The notes below the pieces were generated by a model. That model saw only the letters and a program-made list of their open reading frames with translations, did not search any database and was not told the DNA's origin. A DNA stretch of 14,629 nucleotides from Streptomyces sp. NRRL S-455 (GTDB lineage: Bacteria > Actinomycetota > Actinomycetes > Streptomycetales > Streptomycetaceae). Shown here in pieces: positions 1 through 11,400 of this stretch. The DNA lies in NCBI RefSeq assembly GCF_000717875.1, contig NZ_JOCT01000051.1, positions 1-14,629 of the forward strand. The letters run 5' to 3'. Both the position numbers and the translations under genes were made by a program. Position 1 is the stretch's first letter, and every line of letters starts with the position of its first letter.

Positions 1-3248
<3,248 letters not shown>

Positions 3249-3252
3249 CGCA

Positions 3253-4437
3253 CTACTTCCAGCGCCGCGGGTAACCGGGCAGGTCGGTGCAGCCGCACAT
3301 CGCGTAGTGCAGCGGCGGCATGGTGGGGTCGACGTACTCGTCCAGGTTGTCCTGGGTGATGGTCGGCTGTGGCAGCTTCCACGGGTTCGGCACCTGCTCG
3401 CCGTCGAGGATCTTCAGCGCGGCGATGACCGGGGTGCGCCACTGGTAGGTCGGGTAGGTCGGGGCGATCGCCGTGAGCTTCTTGTCCTTCCACAGCTTCA
3501 GGAAGTCGAGCTGGTCCTCGCCGCTGATCGGCGGTACGGGCTTGCCGGCGTCCTCGAACGCCTCGACCGCCGCGCCCGCGACCGCCCCGGCGTCCATCCA
3601 GACGCCGTCGATCGTGCCGTACCGCTGGATGTAGTCGTTGACGATCTTCTTGGTCCTGGCCGGGTCGCCGTCGGTGAACTCGACGCCGACGACGTCGACG
3701 CCCGCCTTGTCGAAGGCGACCTTCGCCGCGGACCAACGGGTCTCCAGCACATCGACGCCGGGCAGGATGCGCAGCGCGAGCACCTTGCCGCCCCGCGTCA
3801 TCTTCCGGGTGACGAACTCCGCCGCGACGTGGCCGAATCCGTAGCCGCCGATCGGGTTGATGAACGTCGCCGGGCAGGTCGTGTCGACGCCGCGGTCGAA
3901 GACGATGACCGGCAGGCCCTTCCGGCAGGCGGCCTCCACGGCCGGGGTGAGCGTCGCGGTGGTGTTCGGCGAGACGATGAGCGCGTGGCAGCCCTTGCCG
4001 AGCAGGTCGTTGATGTCGGCGATCTGCTTCTGGTCCTTGCCTTCGGCATCGACGTGGACGAACTCGGAGATCCGGCCGCGGTGCGTGTCCACCTCGGCCC
4101 GCATGGTCTTGAAACCGACCTGGCGCCAGGGGTTGTTCAGCCCGGCGTTGGAGAAGCAGATCTTGTACGGTCCGGGCTTCTTGAACTTCGCGGTCTGCAC
4201 CATCGTCGGGTTGAGCGCCTGTTCCCAGGGCTTGCCGGCCGGCCCGGTGGGCGCGGCGTCCAGGAGCGCGAGCTGCTCGTCGTAGTCGGCCCGCACGAAG
4301 AACTTCGACTGCTCCCCGGTGCCCGACCCGGTGCTTGCGGAGGGCGAACCGGTTGCGCCGGTCGTGGGCTCGTCGGTGGAGCAGCCGGCCAGCACCAGTA
4401 AGGCGCTCACGGTCAGCACCGTCATGGAATGCCTCAC
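3253..4437 (-). CDS. Sugar ABC transporter substrate-binding lipoprotein
   Basis: This 394-residue lipoprotein should capture the sugar outside the membrane and deliver it to the two permeases encoded just upstream. The lipobox LAGC puts the lipidated cysteine at residue 19, and a Ser/Thr/Gly-rich tether follows. The body is a periplasmic-binding-protein type-1 fold of the RbsB/YtfQ class (Peripla_BP_4), with KICFSNAGLNNPWRQ, DQKQIADINDLLGKGCHALIVSP, GLPVIVFDRGVD, DGVWMDAGAVAGAAVEAFEDAG and a C-terminal ITQDNLDEY. An extension of about 60 residues precedes the first strand, and the tail carries an unusual MCGCTDLPGYPRRWK with two close cysteines. The GTG start at 4437 is preceded by GAAGGGG 5 nt away; an ATG four codons later is a weaker choice. 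It begins 10 nt after the permease stop. A furanose ligand is a guess from context only. Confidence 0.9.
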   Translation of the reverse strand: MRHSMTVLTVSALLVLAGCSTDEPTTGATGSPSASTGSGTGEQSKFFVRADYDEQLALLDAAPTGPAGKPWEQALNPTMVQTAKFKKPGPYKICFSNAGLNNPWRQVGFKTMRAEVDTHRGRISEFVHVDAEGKDQKQIADINDLLGKGCHALIVSPNTTATLTPAVEAACRKGLPVIVFDRGVDTTCPATFINPIGGYGFGHVAAEFVTRKMTRGGKVLALRILPGVDVLETRWSAAKVAFDKAGVDVVGVEFTDGDPARTKKIVNDYIQRYGTIDGVWMDAGAVAGAAVEAFEDAGKPVPPISGEDQLDFLKLWKDKKLTAIAPTYPTYQWRTPVIAALKILDGEQVPNPWKLPQPTITQDNLDEYVDPTMPPLHYAMCGCTDLPGYPRRWK

Positions 4438-4447
4438 TGAATCCCCT

Positions 4448-5419
4448 TCATCTGGACGGGAAACGGAAGGACGCCGCCGCCACGGCGAGCAGGATGATCG
4501 CGCCCTGGACGGTCGGTTCGAGGGCGCCGGAGACGCCGTAGAAGTTCATGAGCGTGAAGAGCGTCTCGAGGGTCAGCGCGCCCAGCATCGCGCCGACGAC
4601 CGAACCGCGGCCCCCGCCCAGAGCGACACCGCCGAGGACCGCCGCGGTGATCGCGCCGAACTCGAGGCCGGCACCGGCCTGGAACGACACTCCGCTGTAC
4701 CCGCCGATCAGGACCGCGGCGAGCGTGGCGGCGACTCCACTGAGGACGAACGCCATGGTCTTGGCGCGCCACACGCGCACGCCGCTCAGCTCGGCGGTCC
4801 GCGGGTTGCCGCCGACCGCGACCAGGGTGCGGCCGAAGTCCGAACGCGTCAGCACCAGCGCGAGAGCGGCCGCCGCCAGCAAGATGATGAGGGCGTACGG
4901 TATCCGGCCCAGCGCGGGCACGTCCTCGAACGCCGACCGGCCGAGCCGGCGGAACTCCTCGGAGAGGCCGCCCTTCGGGGCACCGTCGGACCACAGGTAC
5001 ACGGCACCGACGAGGATCAGGAACATCCCGAGGGTCGTGATGAACGACGGCACCCGCAGCCGGGTGGTGACGAGGCCGTTGACGAGCCCGACGGCGACGC
5101 CGAACGCGAGCAGGAGCACGACGACAGGCCAGCCGGCCGACGGATCGCCGTCGATCAGCCGGGCGGCGATGACCACCTGCGCGGTGACCAGGGAGCCGAC
5201 GGACAGGTCCAACTCGCCGGAGACGATCACGAAGTACTGGCCGGCGGCGAGCAGGACGACCGGCGCGGAGCGGCCGAGGAACGACATCAGCGACGGCGGC
5301 GAGAGGAAGTCCGGTTGGCGGGCGGTCAGCAGAACCAGCAACACCGCCAGGATCACGAGGATCGGTGCGAGACCGCCGGAGCGGAACTCAAGGAGCCGCG
5401 GTGGGCGCGCGATCTGCAT
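4448..5419 (-). CDS. Sugar ABC transporter permease (second of two, RbsC/YjfF type)
   Basis: This 323-residue integral membrane protein belongs to the BPD_transp_2 family, and its sequence alternates hydrophobic segments throughout. Family landmarks include SGELDLSVGSLVTAQVV near residues 68-85, GLVNGLVTTRLRVPSFITTLG, VAVGGNPRTAELSGVRVWRAK and, near the C-terminus, AAVLGGVALGGGRGSVVGAMLGAL, the region that usually contacts the ATPase. The ATG at 5419 follows the stop of the preceding permease after a single nucleotide, so translation is probably coupled. It most likely pairs as a heterodimer with the 5421-6392 product, since both are the same length and share the same motifs. A two-permease arrangement resembles YtfT/YjfF and differs from the ribose transporter, which uses one permease gene. 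Confidence 0.9.
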   Translation of the reverse strand: MQIARPPRLLEFRSGGLAPILVILAVLLVLLTARQPDFLSPPSLMSFLGRSAPVVLLAAGQYFVIVSGELDLSVGSLVTAQVVIAARLIDGDPSAGWPVVVLLLAFGVAVGLVNGLVTTRLRVPSFITTLGMFLILVGAVYLWSDGAPKGGLSEEFRRLGRSAFEDVPALGRIPYALIILLAAAALALVLTRSDFGRTLVAVGGNPRTAELSGVRVWRAKTMAFVLSGVAATLAAVLIGGYSGVSFQAGAGLEFGAITAAVLGGVALGGGRGSVVGAMLGALTLETLFTLMNFYGVSGALEPTVQGAIILLAVAAASFRFPSR

Positions 5420-5420
5420 G

Positions 5421-6392
5421 CTATGACGCCTTTCGCATCGCCCGGCGGGCGTAGACGGCGACCGCCGCGATGATGATCACGCCGCGGATCACCTGCTTGA
5501 AGAACACGTCGACCTCGAGCTGGTTGAAGACGGCGTCGATGCTCGCGAGCAGCAGAACGCCGCCGACCGTGCCGACAACGCCGCCGCGCCCGCCGGCCAG
5601 GGCGGTGCCGCCGAGCACCACCGCGGCGATCGACTCCAGGTCGTACAGTCCCTCGGTGCCGACCCTCGGTGCGCCGGCGCCGAGACGACTGGCGAGGTAG
5701 ATCCCGGCGAGGCCGGCGCAGAGGGCGCACAGCACATGGGCGGTGACGAGGACCCGGCTGTTCCGCACGCCGGAGAGCCGGGCGACCTCCGGGTCACCGC
5801 CCACGGCGATCAGGTGGTGGCCGAGGCGGGTGCGCGCCAGCACGAACCAGGCCGCGGCGGCGACGGCGAGGAGCAGCAGGAACGACAGCGGCACCGGGCC
5901 GATGCGCTGGTACCCCAGGCCCTGCACCAGGGCGGGTGCGGTCTTGCCGGCCGGGCCGTCGTATCCGTTGTCGAGGTATCCCTTCAGCAGCAGTCCGACA
6001 CCGACGGTCGCGATGAAGGGGTTGATCCGCACTGTGGTGACGAGCAATCCGTTGACGAGGCCGATCGTGGCGCTGACGGCGAGCGTCAGGCCGATCCCCG
6101 GCAGCAGCGCACCGTCGTCACCGGCCATGGTCTCGGCGGCGACGAGGGTGCTCAGGCTGACCACGTACGCCACGGACAGATCCAGCGAGCCCCCGACGAC
6201 GACCAGCGTCTGGCCGACCGCGACGAGGCCCAGACCGGCGGCGACGTGCAGCAGGCTCACCGTCGTCGGCACGCTGAACAGCCGGCCGCCGTCGACCGTG
6301 ACGATGAGCCAGCCGATCGCCAGGGTGAGGACCAGGGCGACGAACACGCCGGGCGGGGTCCATCGGGCCGGCGGGGACAGCGCGCCGCTCAT
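5421..6392 (-). CDS. Sugar ABC transporter permease (first of two, RbsC/YtfT type)
   Basis: This 323-residue membrane permease is of the BPD_transp_2 family. It contains GGSLDLSVAYVVSLSTLVA, GLVNGLLVTTVRINPFIATVG, IAVGGDPEVARLSGVRNSRV and AVVLGGTALAGGRGGVVGTVGG, matching the second permease motif by motif without being a copy of it. I place the start at the ATG at 6392 because it overlaps the ATPase stop as ATGA, has a GGGGGAGG site just upstream, and gives a protein beginning MSGALSPPARW before the first membrane span. The frame stays open upstream to 6665, but that stretch is an Arg-rich shadow of the ATPase gene. It is the second gene of the operon and probably a heterodimer partner of the next gene's product. 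Confidence 0.9.
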   Translation of the reverse strand: MSGALSPPARWTPPGVFVALVLTLAIGWLIVTVDGGRLFSVPTTVSLLHVAAGLGLVAVGQTLVVVGGSLDLSVAYVVSLSTLVAAETMAGDDGALLPGIGLTLAVSATIGLVNGLLVTTVRINPFIATVGVGLLLKGYLDNGYDGPAGKTAPALVQGLGYQRIGPVPLSFLLLLAVAAAAWFVLARTRLGHHLIAVGGDPEVARLSGVRNSRVLVTAHVLCALCAGLAGIYLASRLGAGAPRVGTEGLYDLESIAAVVLGGTALAGGRGGVVGTVGGVLLLASIDAVFNQLEVDVFFKQVIRGVIIIAAVAVYARRAMRKAS

Positions 6393-7900
6393 CCGGCCGC
6401 CTCCCCCACGGTGCCGACCGCCAGGGCGACGACATCCTCCTCTGTCGCGCCGGCGGGCAGCTCGCCGGCGATCCGGCCGTCGCGCATGACGATGATCCGG
6501 TCGCTCATGCCGAGCAGCTCGGGCAGCTCGGACGAGACCATCAGCACGGCGGCGCCGTCGCGGGCCAGCCGGCGGACGAGATCGTGGATCGCCGACTTGG
6601 CGCCCACGTCGATACCCCGGGTCGGCTCGTCGAAGAGCAGGATCCTCGGGGCGAGCGCGAGCCACCTGGCCAACACGACCTTCTGCTGGTTTCCCCCGGA
6701 CAGGAAACGGATCTCCTGGTCCTCCCCCGCAGCGCGAAGCTCGACGGCCGCGAGCAGCTCCCGGACCCGCGCGGTCCGGGCACCGCGGCCGACCGGGCCC
6801 GGACGGACGGCGCGGCCGGCCAACAGCGCGTTGTCGAGCACCGACTGGTCGGCGACGATCCCCTCGCCCTTGCGGTCCTCGGAGACGTAGGCGATACCGG
6901 CCCGTATCGCGGCGCGGGGCGAGCGCAGCCGGACCGGCGCTCCGTCGAGGGTCACCTGGCCGGTGCTGAACGGTGCGGCGCCGAACAGTGCGCGGGCCAA
7001 CGCCGACCGGCCGGAGCCCTGCAGGCCGCCGACGCCGAGCACCTCGCCGGCGCGCAGCCGTAGGTCGATGCCGCGCAGCTTCCGGTTTCCTCCGCCCCGG
7101 ACAGTCAGCCGCACCGGGCCCAGCTCCTGCGGCTTCGCCGGGGCGGGGTAGTAGCTCGAGAGCTCGCGGCCGACCATGTGGCGCACCAGCTGATCGGCGC
7201 TGGTGTCCGCGGTGTCCAAGGTGGCCACCGCCCGGCCGTCCTTGAGCACGGTGATCCGGCTGGACAGGTCGAAGACCTCCTTGAGGCGGTGCGAGACGTA
7301 CAGCACGCCTATCCCGTTCTCCTGCAGCCGCCGTACGAGCGCGTAGAGCTGGTCGACTTCGTGGTCGGCGAGAGCCGCGGTGGGCTCGTCCATGATGAGC
7401 AGCTGCGCGTTGAGGGCGAGCGCCTTGACGATCTCGACCACCTGTTGTTGCGCCACGCCGAGTCGTCCCACGCGCGTGTCGGGCGGTAACGAGCCCTCCC
7501 CGATCGAGGCGAGGAGCCCCGCGGTGTGGCTGAGCATCGCCCTACGGTCGACGAGCCCGCGGCGCAGGGGCTCGCGGCCCAGACAGACGTTCTCCGCGAC
7601 GGTGCGCTCGGGCAGCAGGGTCAGCTCCTGGTAGACGATGCCGATACCGGCCTGTCGGGCCTCACGCGGGCTGCGGAACGTCCGCGGTGCGCCCTCGAAC
7701 TCAACCGTTCCCTCGTCGGGCTGGTGGACGCCGGACACCACCTTCATGAGCGTGGACTTGCCGGCGCCGTTCTCGCCGACGACCGCGTGCACCTCGCCGG
7801 GCCGGACCTGGAGGTCGACGCCGTCGAGCACCCGCACGCCGAGGAACGACTTGCCGATGCCTCGCAGAGCGAGCAGCGGAGACGGCAGCAGGCCAGACAT
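6389..7900 (-). CDS. Sugar ABC transporter ATP-binding protein with two nucleotide-binding domains
   Basis: This 503-residue ATPase powers the transporter, with two tandem ABC domains typical of the RbsA/MglA/YtfR group. Domain 1 has Walker A GENGAGKST (42-50), Q-loop Gln91, a degenerate signature LGVAQQQ (147-153), Walker B LLIMDEPTA (167-175) and switch His204. Domain 2 has the degenerate Walker A GLQGSGRSA (292-300) usual for this subfamily, YVSEDRKGEGI, a full signature LSGGNQQK (400-407) and LLFDEPTRGID (421-431). I choose the ATG at 7900, with AGAGG 8 nt upstream. The frame continues to an ATG at 8041, but that extension is Arg/Ser-rich with no family match and crosses the predicted promoter. 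It is the first gene of the operon and its stop overlaps the next start. Confidence 0.93.
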   Translation of the reverse strand: MSGLLPSPLLALRGIGKSFLGVRVLDGVDLQVRPGEVHAVVGENGAGKSTLMKVVSGVHQPDEGTVEFEGAPRTFRSPREARQAGIGIVYQELTLLPERTVAENVCLGREPLRRGLVDRRAMLSHTAGLLASIGEGSLPPDTRVGRLGVAQQQVVEIVKALALNAQLLIMDEPTAALADHEVDQLYALVRRLQENGIGVLYVSHRLKEVFDLSSRITVLKDGRAVATLDTADTSADQLVRHMVGRELSSYYPAPAKPQELGPVRLTVRGGGNRKLRGIDLRLRAGEVLGVGGLQGSGRSALARALFGAAPFSTGQVTLDGAPVRLRSPRAAIRAGIAYVSEDRKGEGIVADQSVLDNALLAGRAVRPGPVGRGARTARVRELLAAVELRAAGEDQEIRFLSGGNQQKVVLARWLALAPRILLFDEPTRGIDVGAKSAIHDLVRRLARDGAAVLMVSSELPELLGMSDRIIVMRDGRIAGELPAGATEEDVVALAVGTVGEAAG

Positions 7901-7956
7901 CGTGGGAACCTCTGCATTCGCGTCGTCAGGTCGAATAGCCGCGAACTTTCGCCGGA

Positions 7957-7974
7957 CGCGATGGCGACATCGCG
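7957..7974. promoter_or_regulatory. 18-bp palindrome, candidate operator of the transporter operon
   Basis: CGCGATGGCGACATCGCG has 7-bp perfect arms and a central CG; only the pair flanking the centre (G/A) breaks symmetry. It lies 7 nt downstream of the predicted -10 box, near the expected transcription start of the operon and 57 nt before the ATPase start codon. A CG-centred dyad at a start site suits a LacI-family repressor, which often controls sugar-uptake operons. It could instead be a 5'-leader hairpin. Confidence 0.4.
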
Positions 7975-7980
7975 GCCCCG

Positions 7981-8010
7981 AGGGTAAATGCCTGGATGAG
8001 TGCCTGGCAA
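7981..8010 (-). promoter_or_regulatory. Predicted sigma-70-type promoter of the transporter operon
   Basis: On the minus strand TTGCCA (8010-8005) is followed after 18 nt by TACCCT (7986-7981), a fair -35/-10 pair for an actinobacterial housekeeping promoter. A start near 7974 would give a leader of about 75 nt before the ATPase start. This rests on consensus matching only. Confidence 0.35.
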
Positions 8011-8026
8011 TACCAGCAGACATCAG

Positions 8027-8182
8027 CGATTGATATGCCAAAATCTGTTATCGAATCGGCCCGTCCACGGTCGCGCGCCAAGTCACGACGACTGATGCGC
8101 AAAATGTGTTATGGAATCGGCCTGACGACAGTCGCGCGCCGAACCACAACGATTGATGCGCAAAAAGTGTTATGGAATCGGC
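8027..8182. repeat. 61-bp tandem direct repeats, about 2.6 copies
   Basis: Units begin near 8027, 8089 and 8150; the third is partial. The core GTTATSGAATCGGC recurs at 8047, 8108 and 8169, exactly 61 nt apart, and GTCGCGCGCC recurs at 8070 and 8131, also 61 nt apart. Each unit opens with CGAYTGAT followed by an A-rich run. Each also carries a CGATT...AATCG inverted pair, imperfect in unit 2. The spacing is close to six helical turns, so bound proteins would sit on the same face. Possible roles are multiple operators or activator sites. There is no variable-spacer structure. Confidence 0.75.
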
Positions 8183-8194
8183 CGCACCCGATTC
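8175..8194. promoter_or_regulatory. Inverted repeat at the end of the 61-bp repeat array
   Basis: GAATCGG (8175-8181) and CCGATTC (8188-8194) form a 7-bp dyad with a 6-nt spacer. The left arm belongs to the third repeat unit and the right arm to unrelated sequence after the array. This may mark the actual protein-binding half-site within each repeat. Confidence 0.3.
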
Positions 8195-8421
8195 ATATTG
8201 ACTGTTGCGATACCCCGCTGCATGCTGGCCGGCAGACCACGGGAGACGGTCGCATCTGGTGTGACTCCCCTTGCTTCCGTAGGGACTTGACTGCCCGTCA
8301 CGGCGGACGGGACGACGAACTGACGGCACACGCGTGCCTACGACGCGCTCGGGCACTCCGGCGCATCTTCAGGTGCGGCCGACGCGTGCCCGTGGTCATG
8401 CCATCGTTGCTCCGCCGAAAT

Positions 8422-8435
8422 AGGAGACGGCATTG
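8422..8435 (+). promoter_or_regulatory. Ribosome binding site and TTG start of the ThuA fusion gene
   Basis: AGGAG at 8422-8426 lies 7 nt before a TTG at 8433. No ATG or GTG fits between this site and the signal peptide, so the uncommon TTG start is favoured. Confidence 0.7.
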
Positions 8436-11400
8436 CGTCGCATCATCGTTATCTTCGGGGCGATCGCGAGCGTGCTCCTGTCGCTCGTCGTCGCCCAACC
8501 GGCGTCAGCGGCGCCGGCCTTTCGAGCCCTGCTCTTCACGAAGACGGCCGGTTACCGGCACGATTCGATCCCGGCCGGCCTGTCGATGTTCCGGGAGCAG
8601 GCGGCGGCCAACGACTTCGAGTTGGTCCACAGCGAGGACTCGAGCGTTTTCACCCCGGCAAACCTCGCGACCTTCGACGTGCTCATCATGTTCCAGACCT
8701 CGGGAATGGTGTGGACCACGGCGGCCCAACGCCAGGCGGTGGAGGGCTACCTCGCCAGTGGCAAGGGCATCGTCGCGATCCACAACGCCACAGACATGGG
8801 CGTCGAGAACGAGTACCCGTGGTGGGACCAGACCATCAACGGCGGCGCACACATGCCGGAACACTCCCCCGGCGTGCTGCCCGGCACCGCCATCGTCGCG
8901 GACAAGAAGCACCCGTCGACGGCCGGCCTGCCTGACCGTTGGAACCGCAGCGAGGAGTGGTACAACTTCGACCGCAACCCCCGCGGCGACGTCCATGTCC
9001 TGGTCACCGCGGACGAGCGCACGTACAACCCGGGCCCGCGCGCCATGGGGCCGGACCACCCCATCTCCTGGTGCCGCAACAGCGGTGGCGGCCGCGTGTG
9101 GGCCACCGCCATGGGGCACAGCAGCGCGGCCTACAGCGAGACCCATTTCCGCAACCACGTCCTCGGGGGCGTCAAGTGGGCGGCCGGCAAGGAGCCCGGC
9201 GACTGCGGCGGCACCGTGTGGAGCAACTTCGAGAAGCGCACCCTCGACGACAACACCGCGGACCCGATGGCCCTCGCGGTCGCCCCGGACGGGCGGGTGC
9301 TCTACGTCCAGCGGGGCGGGCAGGTGAAGATCTTCAAACCGACCACGAACAGAACTGTGACAGCCGGCACGCTCAGCGTCTACACCGGCGGCGAGGACGG
9401 CCTCACCGGACTGGCGCTCGACCCCGACTTCGCCGACAACGGCTACGTATACCTGTATCACTCCCCGGCCGGAGTCCCGAACGACATCAACCGGGTCTCC
9501 CGGTTCACGCTCACCGGCGACACCCTGAACCTGTCGAGCCAGGTGACGATCATCGACATCCCCGCGACCCGGGACCGCACGTTCGCCGAGCCCGGACACA
9601 CGGGCGGGTACATCGAGTTCGGCCCCGACAAGAACCTCTACATCGGCACCGGGGACGACGTCCCGCCGAACCTCGACTCCAACTGGCAGGGCTACGCCCC
9701 GCTGGACTGGCGGCCGGGCAAGGCCAACCTCGACGCCGCCCGCACCGCCGGCAACACCAACGACCTGAGGGGCAAGCTCCTGCGCATCCGGCCGTCGGCG
9801 GGCGGCGGCTACACCGTCCCGGCCGGCAACCTCTACCCGCAGGGCACGGCGCAGACCCGGCCGGAGATCTACGCGATGGGCTTCCGCAACCCGTTCCGCT
9901 TCTCGATCGACCCGGAGAACGGCTGGGTCTACCTCGCCGACTACGGCCCGGACCGGAACCCGCCCGCGACGAACCGCGGCCCCGAAGGGCTCGTCGAACT
10001 CAATGTCATCAAGTCCCCGGGCAACTACGGCTGGCCCTTCTGCCACGGCGACAACCAGGCCTACGCGCCCTACAACCCGGACACCCGCGTCGTCGGCCCC
10101 AAGTTCAACTGCAACGCGCCGGTCAACAACTCACCGAACAACACCGGCCTGACCAGCCTCAAGCCGATCGTCGCGCCGAACATGTGGTACGGCTACGGCG
10201 TCTCACCGAACTTCCCCGAACTCGGCTCCGGCGGCTCGGGGCCGATGGGCGGCCCGGTCTACCGCTACAACGCCGCGAACCCGTCCGAGACGAAGTTCCC
10301 GCCCTACTACGACGGGGTCCACTTCTTCTACGAGTGGTCGCGCCACACCGTCAAGGAGGTCCACTTCGACTCCGCGACCGCCGTCACCCGGACCAACCCC
10401 TTCATGCCCGCCGCCAAGTTCCTCAAGCCGATGGACATGGAGTTCGGGCCCGACGGCTCGCTGTACCTGCTCGAGTGGGGCACCAACTTCGGCGGTGGCA
10501 ACAACGACTCGGGGCTCTACCGCATCGACTACAACCACGGCGGACGGTCGCCGATCGCCAAAGCCACCGGAACGCCCACCAACGGGGACGCGCCACTGAA
10601 CGTGCAGTTCAGCAGCGCGGGGTCCACGGACCCGGATCCCGGCAGCACGCTCAGCTACCACTGGACGTTCGGCGACGGCACCACGTCCACGGCGGCCAAC
10701 CCGTCACACACCTACACCGCCAACGGCAACTACACCGCCCAGCTCAAGGTCACCGACAACACCGGCAGGACGGCCTTCGCCAACGTGCCGATCACCGTGG
10801 GCAACACCGCACCGAAGGTCACCATCACGATTCCGCCCAACGGCGGCATGCTGGACTTCGGCGACCGCGTCCCGTACAAGGTGTCCGTCTCGGACCCCGG
10901 CGGCGCGCCCATCGACTGCAGCAAGGTGTTCGTCAACCCCGCCCTCGGCCATGACGACCACCAGCATGAGACCACGGACTACCCGGGGTGCTCGGGCACC
11001 ATCGACACGAAGGTGCTCGGCGGGCACCCTGACGGCGCCAACCTGTACTACGTCCTCAACGCCCGCTACACCGACGGCGGCGGCCCCGGGGGTGCGAACC
11101 CGCTCACCGGCTACGCTCACGCGATCCTCCAGCCCAAGCACAAGCAGGCCGAGTTCTACACGGACCAGTCGGGTGTGCGGGTCGTCGAGCAGGCCGGCGC
11201 GGAGAGCGGCAAGCGGGTCGGCGACATCTCCGACAACGACTGGATCGCGTTCGACCCGATGAGCCTGTCGGGCATCACGAGCGTGCGCTACCGCCTGTCG
11301 TCGCCGAGCGGCGGCGGATCGATCGAACTGCGCGCCGACTCCCCGACCGGCACACTCCTGGCCACGACACCGGTGCCCAGCACCGGCGGCTGGAACGACT

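Larger units (their letters stand above)
7901..8432. other. 532-nt divergent non-coding region between the transporter operon and the ThuA fusion gene
   Basis: No convincing gene lies here. The region is richer in A and T than the flanking genes, especially 8020-8210. It holds the candidate operon promoter and palindrome, the 61-bp tandem repeats, a GAATCGG/CCGATTC dyad (8175-8194) and a CCCGTC/GACGGG inverted repeat (8294-8311). Its position implies shared control of uptake and of the large secreted fusion protein. Confidence 0.7.

Noticed and set aside
6393..6665. N-terminal extension of the first permease to 6665
   Set aside because: It lies wholly within the ATPase gene in another frame and has shadow-type Arg/Pro-rich composition; the ATGA overlap start at 6392 fits.
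7901..8041. N-terminal extension of the ATPase to an ATG at 8041
   Set aside because: It is Arg/Ser-rich with no ABC-domain similarity, crosses the predicted promoter and palindrome, and a good ribosome site precedes the ATG at 7900.
8027..8194. CRISPR array
   Set aside because: Whole 61-bp units repeat back to back with gradual divergence; there are no distinct conserved repeats with unrelated spacers and no cas genes.
8198..8226. Promoter for the ThuA fusion gene: TTGACT, 17-nt spacer, CATGCT
   Set aside because: The -35 is good but the -10 is poor, and another TTGACT at 8287 is equally unsupported, so neither could be chosen.
8048..8356. 102-codon minus-strand open frame in the divergent region
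   Set aside because: It translates the 61-bp repeats, has no ribosome site and no recognisable feature, and sits in likely regulatory DNA.
8505..10046. Long open frame (513 codons) opposite the ThuA fusion gene, and others like it at 10704-12029
   Set aside because: High-GC antisense shadows: Val/Arg/Ala-rich, no domain, no ribosome site, opposite a gene with unmistakable domains.
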